A program made the translations under genes and the position numbers. 5,532 nt of DNA from DASPKO01 sp035628055 (GTDB taxonomy: Bacteria > Planctomycetota > Phycisphaerae > Phycisphaerales > UBA1924): positions 1 to 5,532 of the forward strand of contig DASPKO010000178.1 in assembly GCA_035628055.1 (NCBI GenBank), written 5' to 3'. Each line of letters starts with the position of its first letter. Position 1 is the stretch's first letter. The notes below the pieces were generated by a model, which was not told the origin of the DNA, did not search any database, and saw nothing but the letters and a program-made list of their open reading frames with translations. This document shows positions 1 to 3,704 of the stretch, piece after piece.

Positions 1-395
1 GCCACGTACACCATCGCGTCCAGCGGGTTGGAGACGACGATCACGATCGACTCGGGCGCGTGCTCGCGCACGTTCTCGCAGACGCTGCGCACGATCTTGG
101 AGTTCACCTCGACCAGGTCGTCGCGGCTCATGCCGGGCTTGCGCGGGAGCCCCGCGGTGATGATGACCACGTCGCTCCCGGCGATGTCGCGGTAGCTCGA
201 GGTGCCGGTCACGCGCGCGTCGAACCGCTCCACCGGCGCGCAGCAGGCCAGGTCCAGCGCCTTGCCCTTGGCAACGCCCTCCTTCTCCGGGATGTCCAGG
301 AGCACCACGTCGCCCAGCTCCTTCATGGCGATCGAGCGGGCGCACTCGCCCCCGATGTTCCCGGCCCCGATGACGCTGATCTTCGGCCTGCGCAT
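1..395 (-). CDS. mdh: Malate dehydrogenase, NAD-dependent (N-terminal part, runs off the left edge)
   Basis: The visible 131 codons encode the Rossmann half of an LDH-like malate dehydrogenase, which interconverts malate and oxaloacetate with NAD in the cytoplasm (TCA cycle). The dinucleotide motif GAGNIGG lies at residues 10-16. Asp34 ends the second beta strand (VVLLD), as expected for NAD rather than NADP. The active-site loop LPRKPGMSRDDL is at residues 83-94. Arg85 falls at LDH position 102, where lactate dehydrogenases have Gln, so the substrate is malate; Arg91 corresponds to LDH Arg109. VSNPLD (121-126) supplies the conserved active-site Asn123. The catalytic His/Asp pair and the second substrate Arg lie beyond the edge; family members are about 310-325 residues. 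The ATG at 395-393 is chosen because a strong GGAAAGGAAG ribosome site sits just upstream and the Rossmann strand begins at residue 5. The gene is divergent from the M14 gene. Family assignment is firm; malate over lactate rests on Arg85. Confidence 0.95.
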   Translation of the reverse strand, partial: MRRPKISVIGAGNIGGECARSIAMKELGDVVLLDIPEKEGVAKGKALDLACCAPVERFDARVTGTSSYRDIAGSDVVIITAGLPRKPGMSRDDLVEVNSKIVRSVCENVREHAPESIVIVVSNPLDAMVYV

Positions 396-397
396 GT

Positions 398-407
398 CTT
401 CCTTTCC
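398..407 (-). promoter_or_regulatory. Ribosome binding site of mdh
   Basis: On the minus strand the sequence GGAAAGGAAG ends two bases before the ATG at 395. The AAGGA core lies at a normal distance from the start. This purine run stands out in GC-rich surroundings and fixes the start codon. Confidence 0.75.
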
Positions 408-460
408 GGAGTGAGACGCCCCCCCGCGGCGCGCCCGGCGCTCCGGCCCGGCGCGGCCCA

Positions 461-466
461 AGGATA
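461..466 (-). promoter_or_regulatory. Candidate -10 element for mdh (TATCCT)
   Basis: TATCCT on the minus strand matches four of six bases of the sigma-70 -10 consensus and fits the relaxed TANNNT form of GC-rich genomes. It lies 65 bases before the start codon. No recognisable TTGACA-like -35 is at 16-18 bp spacing. It sits in the loop of a GGCCC/GGGCC inverted repeat (455-459 and 467-471), which could be an overlapping operator or chance. Confidence 0.25.
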
Positions 467-658
467 GGGCCCGGCGGCACGCCCCCGGACCCTAACCGGC
501 CCTTCCTCCCGCGCTCCGGGGCGAGGCGCCATCGACACCATCCTCCCGCGCGCGGAACTCACCCGCCCTCGCCCGCGAACCATCCATCCCGGGCGCGGTT
601 CTGCTGGCTTTGGCGTCCGAGAACACCCCCGGGATCCGGTGCGCACGGCGCGCCGGGT

Positions 659-664
659 TATTCT
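659..664 (+). promoter_or_regulatory. Candidate -10 element for the M14 peptidase gene (TATTCT)
   Basis: TATTCT lies in GGTTATTCTTTCTG, the most AT-rich patch of the divergent region. It matches four of six -10 consensus bases, but no convincing -35 is seen. Use of this site would give a 5' leader of about 110 nucleotides that contains the palindrome at 711-724. Confidence 0.25.
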
Positions 665-710
665 TTCTGCTTGCCCGGAGGCGAACCCCTCGCTGCCGCT
701 CGGGCGACCA

Positions 711-724
711 GCCCGGCGCCGGGC
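711..724. repeat. Perfect 14-bp palindrome in the M14 gene leader
   Basis: GCCCGGCGCCGGGC is identical to its own reverse complement. It ends 59 bases before the M14 start codon. As RNA it could fold into a 5-bp stem with a GCGC loop; as DNA it could bind a dimeric regulator. Nothing in the window identifies such a regulator, and GC-rich sequence makes such palindromes more likely by chance. Confidence 0.5.
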
Positions 725-770
725 CAGGGGCGAGAGCAGCAGCGGCAAACGACTGCGAATCAAGCACGCG

Positions 771-778
771 AAAGGTGG
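771..778 (+). promoter_or_regulatory. Ribosome binding site of the M14 peptidase gene
   Basis: AAAGGTGG lies five bases before the ATG at 784. It supports this start over the open-frame TTG at 610 and agrees with the signal peptide beginning exactly at the ATG. Confidence 0.75.
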
Positions 779-783
779 TTCTG

Positions 784-3093
784 ATGACTCGGCTGGGGTC
801 TGCTCGTCGTCTGTGGGTTCTGTTCCTGGCCGCCCTCGGGCTCGTCCAGGCCGCGCCCGCCCAGGAGCCGCCGGCGCGCTTCGACGGTCACAAGGTCGTC
901 CGCGCTTCGGTGCGCACGCTCAACGACCTGCGCGTCCTCCTGGCCGTCAGCGAGGATCCCTGGTCGGAGTCGGTCGGGGTGGGAGGACCGGTGGACTTCC
1001 GCGTGCCCGCCGACGCGCTCCCGGTGCTCGACGAGGCCGGCGTTCCGTACCGGGTCATCATCGAGGACGTGCAGGCCCTGATCGATCGCGAGCGCGCCGA
1101 GCTGGGCGCCCCGGCGCGCGGCCCGGGCTGGCACGCGACCTATCACCCGCTGAACGAGATCAGCGCGTTCGTCGACACCCTGGTGGCGCAGCGGCCCGAC
1201 CTGGCCACCCGCCTGAGCGTGGGCACCTCGGTGCAGGGGCGCGAGATCTTCGCGATCCGCATCACGGGCCCCGGCGACGCCAGCACGCGCCCGATCGTCG
1301 TCTTCAGCAGCGTGCAGCACGCCCGCGAATGGATCGCCGCCGCGACCACGCAGTGGATCGCCGACCGCCTCGTGAGCGGCTACGACACGGACAGCTCCGT
1401 GCGCACGCTGGTGGACGCCTTCGAGATCATCATCATCCCGGTGGTGAATCCCGACGGCTACGTCTACACCTGGACCACCAACCGCCTGTGGCGCAAGAAC
1501 CGGCGCGACAACGGGAACGGCACGTTCGGCGTCGACAACAACCGCAACTGGGGCTACCAGTGGGGCGGCGAGGGCGCCTCGACCAACCCGGGCAACGACA
1601 CCTACCGCGGCACCGGGCCCTTCTCAGAGCCCGAGACCGCGGCGATGCGCGACTTCATCACGGCCCGCCCCCGCGTGCTCATGCACGTCGACTTCCACAG
1701 CTACTCGCAGCTCATCCTCTCGCCCTGGGGATACACCGTCAGCCTCCCGCCCGACGCCCTGCTCTTCGAGCACCTCAACGCGGGCATGCAGCAGGCGATC
1801 GCCTCGGTGCACGGCATGGGCTACGCCGCGGGGCCGTCCTACACCACGATCTACCCCGCCAGCGGCGTCGCCCCGGACTGGAGCTACGGCGACCGCGGGG
1901 CCCTGGGCTGGACCATCGAGCTGCGCGACACGGGACAGAACGGCTTCATCCTCCCGGCGGACCAGATCGTTCCCACCGCCGAGGAGGCCTTCGCGGGCGT
2001 GCGCTGGACGACCGAGTGGCTCCGCACCAGCCAGCTCTTCTTCGGCTTCCCGGGCGGCGCTCCGCGGACCGTGCCCGCCGGCGCGACCACCCCGATCACC
2101 TTCGAGGTGCGCCGCGGGCTCGCCCAGCCGCAGGACGGGACCGCCCGGCTCTTCTGGCGCCTCGGGCGCACGGGCCCCTTCACCGAGGCGGCCGTGACGG
2201 GCCTCCCCAACCGGACGTACTCGGCCAGCGTGACCGCCGGCCCGTGCAACTCCGTCGTGCAGTTCTACCTGGACGCGCAGACGGCGGCCGGCGTCACGGT
2301 CCGCTACCCGGCCAGCGGCGCCCTCGAGGCCGTCGCCGCCACGAGCGTCACGCTCTGGGCCGACGCGGCCGAGCAGGACAACGGCTGGGCTACGGCCGCC
2401 CCGGGCGACACCGCGACCGCGGGCCTCTGGGTGCGCGGCGACCCGAACGGCACGAGCGCCCAGCCGGAGGACGCGCACTCCCCGGTGGCCTGCTACTTCA
2501 CGGGCCAGGGAAGCCCGGGTGGAGCCGCCGGGGCCGCCGACGTGGACGGCGGGGTGACCTCGCTCCTGACCCCGTCCATCCCGCTCGCCGGGCAGACCGG
2601 CGTGCGCGCCGGCTACTGGCGCTGGTACTCCAACAGCGCGGGAGCGGCGCCGAACCAGGACGTTTTCATCGTCGAGGCGTCGGGGGACGGCGGCGCCACG
2701 TGGCAGAACGTCGAGACGGTGGGCCCCGCCGGGGCGGGAACGGCGGGTGGCTGGGTGTACCACGAGTTCGCCCTCGCGGGCCTGCTCCCCGGCGCCGGTT
2801 CCCTGCGCCTGGCCTTCCGCGCCGCGGACACGGGCCCCGGCTCGCTGGTCGAGGCCGCCATCGACGACGTCGTGGTGACCGCCAGCGGCTGCCCGGCGCC
2901 GTGCGCCGCGGACTTCGACGGCAACGGGCTGATCGGCTCCGGCGACATCTCGCTCTTCCTGACCACCTGGTTCGATGACCTCGCCGCCGGGACCACCGGC
3001 GCCGATTTCAACTCGAGCGGCTCGGTGACGCCGGCCGACATCAGCGCGTTCCTCTCGGCCTGGTTCGGGGCCCTGTCGGGCACCTGCGGCTGA
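784..3093 (+). CDS. Secreted M14 zinc carboxypeptidase with C-terminal dockerin-like domain
   Basis: A 769-residue exported metallocarboxypeptidase that should remove C-terminal amino acids from peptides outside the cytoplasm. A signal peptide (1-23 or 1-26; basic MTRLGSARR, core LWVLFLAALGLV, then VQA or APA) precedes an M14 propeptide-like region (about 31-105). The catalytic domain (about 118-412) carries zinc ligands His179, Glu182 (HARE) and His305, plus Arg237, Asn253, Arg254, Tyr357 and the general base Glu379 (TIELRDTG). Spacings match bovine carboxypeptidase A closely, so it should be active. Pro364 occupies the specificity position (Ile255 in CPA). An Ig-like stretch (about 420-522) and a jelly-roll-like region (about 525-702, with YWRWYSN and AAIDDVVV) follow. 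Two dockerin-like loops, Asp710-Phe730 and Asp741-Phe761, are flanked by Cys703, Cys707 and Cys768. The start rests on the ribosome site and signal peptide. The M14 call is secure; the beta-domain boundaries are approximate. Confidence 0.95.
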   Translation: MTRLGSARRLWVLFLAALGLVQAAPAQEPPARFDGHKVVRASVRTLNDLRVLLAVSEDPWSESVGVGGPVDFRVPADALPVLDEAGVPYRVIIEDVQALIDRERAELGAPARGPGWHATYHPLNEISAFVDTLVAQRPDLATRLSVGTSVQGREIFAIRITGPGDASTRPIVVFSSVQHAREWIAAATTQWIADRLVSGYDTDSSVRTLVDAFEIIIIPVVNPDGYVYTWTTNRLWRKNRRDNGNGTFGVDNNRNWGYQWGGEGASTNPGNDTYRGTGPFSEPETAAMRDFITARPRVLMHVDFHSYSQLILSPWGYTVSLPPDALLFEHLNAGMQQAIASVHGMGYAAGPSYTTIYPASGVAPDWSYGDRGALGWTIELRDTGQNGFILPADQIVPTAEEAFAGVRWTTEWLRTSQLFFGFPGGAPRTVPAGATTPITFEVRRGLAQPQDGTARLFWRLGRTGPFTEAAVTGLPNRTYSASVTAGPCNSVVQFYLDAQTAAGVTVRYPASGALEAVAATSVTLWADAAEQDNGWATAAPGDTATAGLWVRGDPNGTSAQPEDAHSPVACYFTGQGSPGGAAGAADVDGGVTSLLTPSIPLAGQTGVRAGYWRWYSNSAGAAPNQDVFIVEASGDGGATWQNVETVGPAGAGTAGGWVYHEFALAGLLPGAGSLRLAFRAADTGPGSLVEAAIDDVVVTASGCPAPCAADFDGNGLIGSGDISLFLTTWFDDLAAGTTGADFNSSGSVTPADISAFLSAWFGALSGTCG
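2884..3090 (+). other. Dockerin-like (GC-type) C-terminal domain of the M14 peptidase
   Basis: Protein residues 701-769 form two repeats 31 residues apart, each an Asp-rich loop followed by a short helix ending in Trp-Phe. Repeat 1 has Asp710, Asp712, Asn714 and Asp721; repeat 2 has Asp741, Asn743, Ser745 and Asp752. These are positions 1, 3, 5 and 12 of a dockerin/EF-hand calcium loop. Cys703 and Cys707 lie before the repeats and Cys768 is the penultimate residue, so a disulfide could close the domain. This tail resembles one that recurs on planctomycete exported proteins. Its partner is not known to me and no cohesin is in the window. Confidence 0.8.
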
Positions 3094-3094
3094 G

Positions 3095-3113
3095 CCGCGG
3101 GCGCATCCCGCGG
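3095..3113 (+). terminator. GC hairpin directly after the M14 stop codon
   Basis: CCGCGGG (3095-3101), a five-base loop CGCAT, then CCCGCGG (3107-3113) form a perfect 7-bp all-GC stem one base after the stop. No U-tract follows, so it is not a classical intrinsic terminator. It could attenuate transcription, stabilise the mRNA 3' end or be incidental. Confidence 0.3.
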
Positions 3114-3115
3114 AG

Positions 3116-3121
3116 TATCCT
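3116..3121 (+). promoter_or_regulatory. Candidate -10 element for the NUDIX gene (TATCCT)
   Basis: TATCCT sits nine bases before the ATG at 3131, where a -10 box would start transcription at or within a few bases of the start codon. It is the same hexamer as upstream of mdh. No -35 match is seen; the upstream -35 region would fall in the hairpin after the M14 stop. Confidence 0.25.
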
Positions 3122-3130
3122 GCCGGGCGC

Positions 3131-3652
3131 ATGAGCGCGCCACCGCTGCCGTACAAGATCGCCTGTCTCTGCGACCTGCGCGACCGGGAGGGCCGGCTGC
3201 TGCTGCTCCGGCGTCTCCGCGCCCCCAACCAGGGCCTCTGCTCGCCCATCGGGGGCAAGCTGGACATGACCACCGGCGAGTCGCCCGCGGCCTGCGCCCG
3301 GCGCGAGATCCGCGAGGAGGCCGGCATCGACGTCCCCCCGGAGCGGCTGCACCTGGCGGGCCTGATCAGCGAGTCGGCCTTCGAGGGGCGCGGGCACTGG
3401 CTGATCTTCTACTACCGAGTCATCGGGCCCGTGGAGGTGCGTGAGCACGACATCCCCGAGGGGCGGCTCGAGTGGTTCCGGTGGGACCAGGTCTCGGCCT
3501 TGCCGCTCCCCGAGACCGACCGGCGGATCATCTGGCCTCTCGTGCGCCGGGGCGAGGAGCGGCACCGGGGCAAGGACCGGCCGGGCTTCTTCGCGGTGCA
3601 CATCGATTGTCAGGGGTCCGAGCTCTCCTGGCGCGTGGAGCAGGAGGAATAG
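3131..3652 (+). CDS. NUDIX hydrolase
   Basis: A 173-residue cytoplasmic NUDIX protein, expected to hydrolyse a nucleoside diphosphate linked to another group; the substrate cannot be read from sequence. The Nudix box spans residues 42-66: Gly42, Glu50, then REIREEAGI (58-66), giving Arg58, Glu59 and the metal ligands Glu62 and Glu63. The loop between Gly42 and Glu50 is two residues longer than the canonical GX5E. The core strand KIACLCDLRDREGRLLLLRR (9-28) precedes it, and a conserved-looking tail with RPGFFAVHIDC and WRVEQ follows the fold. I recall similar IGGKL(D/E)M-type boxes in planctomycete NUDIX proteins. The ATG is the only upstream start that covers the first strand. It lacks a well-placed ribosome site: GGAG at 3112-3115 is 15 bases away and partly within a hairpin. 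The gene lies 37 bp after the M14 gene on the same strand, so co-transcription is possible, but no functional link is evident. Confidence 0.92.
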   Translation: MSAPPLPYKIACLCDLRDREGRLLLLRRLRAPNQGLCSPIGGKLDMTTGESPAACARREIREEAGIDVPPERLHLAGLISESAFEGRGHWLIFYYRVIGPVEVREHDIPEGRLEWFRWDQVSALPLPETDRRIIWPLVRRGEERHRGKDRPGFFAVHIDCQGSELSWRVEQEE

Positions 3653-3704
3653 CCGAGAGGCCCGGCCGTCGGCCAGCGCCGAGGCGCGGCGCGGGCGGGC
3701 GGGA
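3653..3704. other. Convergent intergenic gap with weak hairpin potential
   Basis: These 52 bp separate the NUDIX stop from the opposing S2P stop. TCGGC (3669-3673), loop CAGC and GCCGA (3678-3682) form a 5-bp stem; an alternative GCGC-CGAG-GCGC (3676-3687) competes with it. Neither is followed by a T-tract on either strand, so a bidirectional terminator is only a weak possibility. Confidence 0.25.

Larger units (their letters stand above)
396..783. other. Divergent intergenic region between mdh and the M14 peptidase gene
   Basis: This 388-bp stretch separates two divergent start codons and should hold both promoters. I see no convincing gene in it. The M14 reading frame stays open upstream to a TTG at 610, but codons there (TTA, CGA, AGA, GCA, TCA) are unlike the GC-ending codons used after 784, so it reads as non-coding. 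The stretch contains two ribosome sites, two TATYCT elements, a 5-bp inverted repeat around one of them (455-471), an imperfect direct repeat (537-555 and 579-598) and a perfect 14-bp palindrome (711-724). Confidence 0.7.

Noticed and set aside
610..783. An N-terminal extension of the M14 peptidase by 58 codons from a TTG at 610
   Set aside because: Codon use in this stretch is non-coding-like, while the ATG at 784 has an AAAGGTGG ribosome site and begins a textbook signal peptide, which an extension would bury.
639..2978. A 779-codon open frame on the plus strand in another frame of the M14 gene
   Set aside because: The product is dominated by Arg, Ala, Gly and Pro with no domain. The overlapping frame encodes a full peptidase, so this is a GC-driven shadow.
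1624..3327. A 567-codon open frame on the minus strand across the M14 gene
   Set aside because: It is antisense to a gene with complete catalytic motifs. Its translation is Arg/Gly/Ala/Val-rich with no recognisable domain, as expected from high GC suppressing stops.
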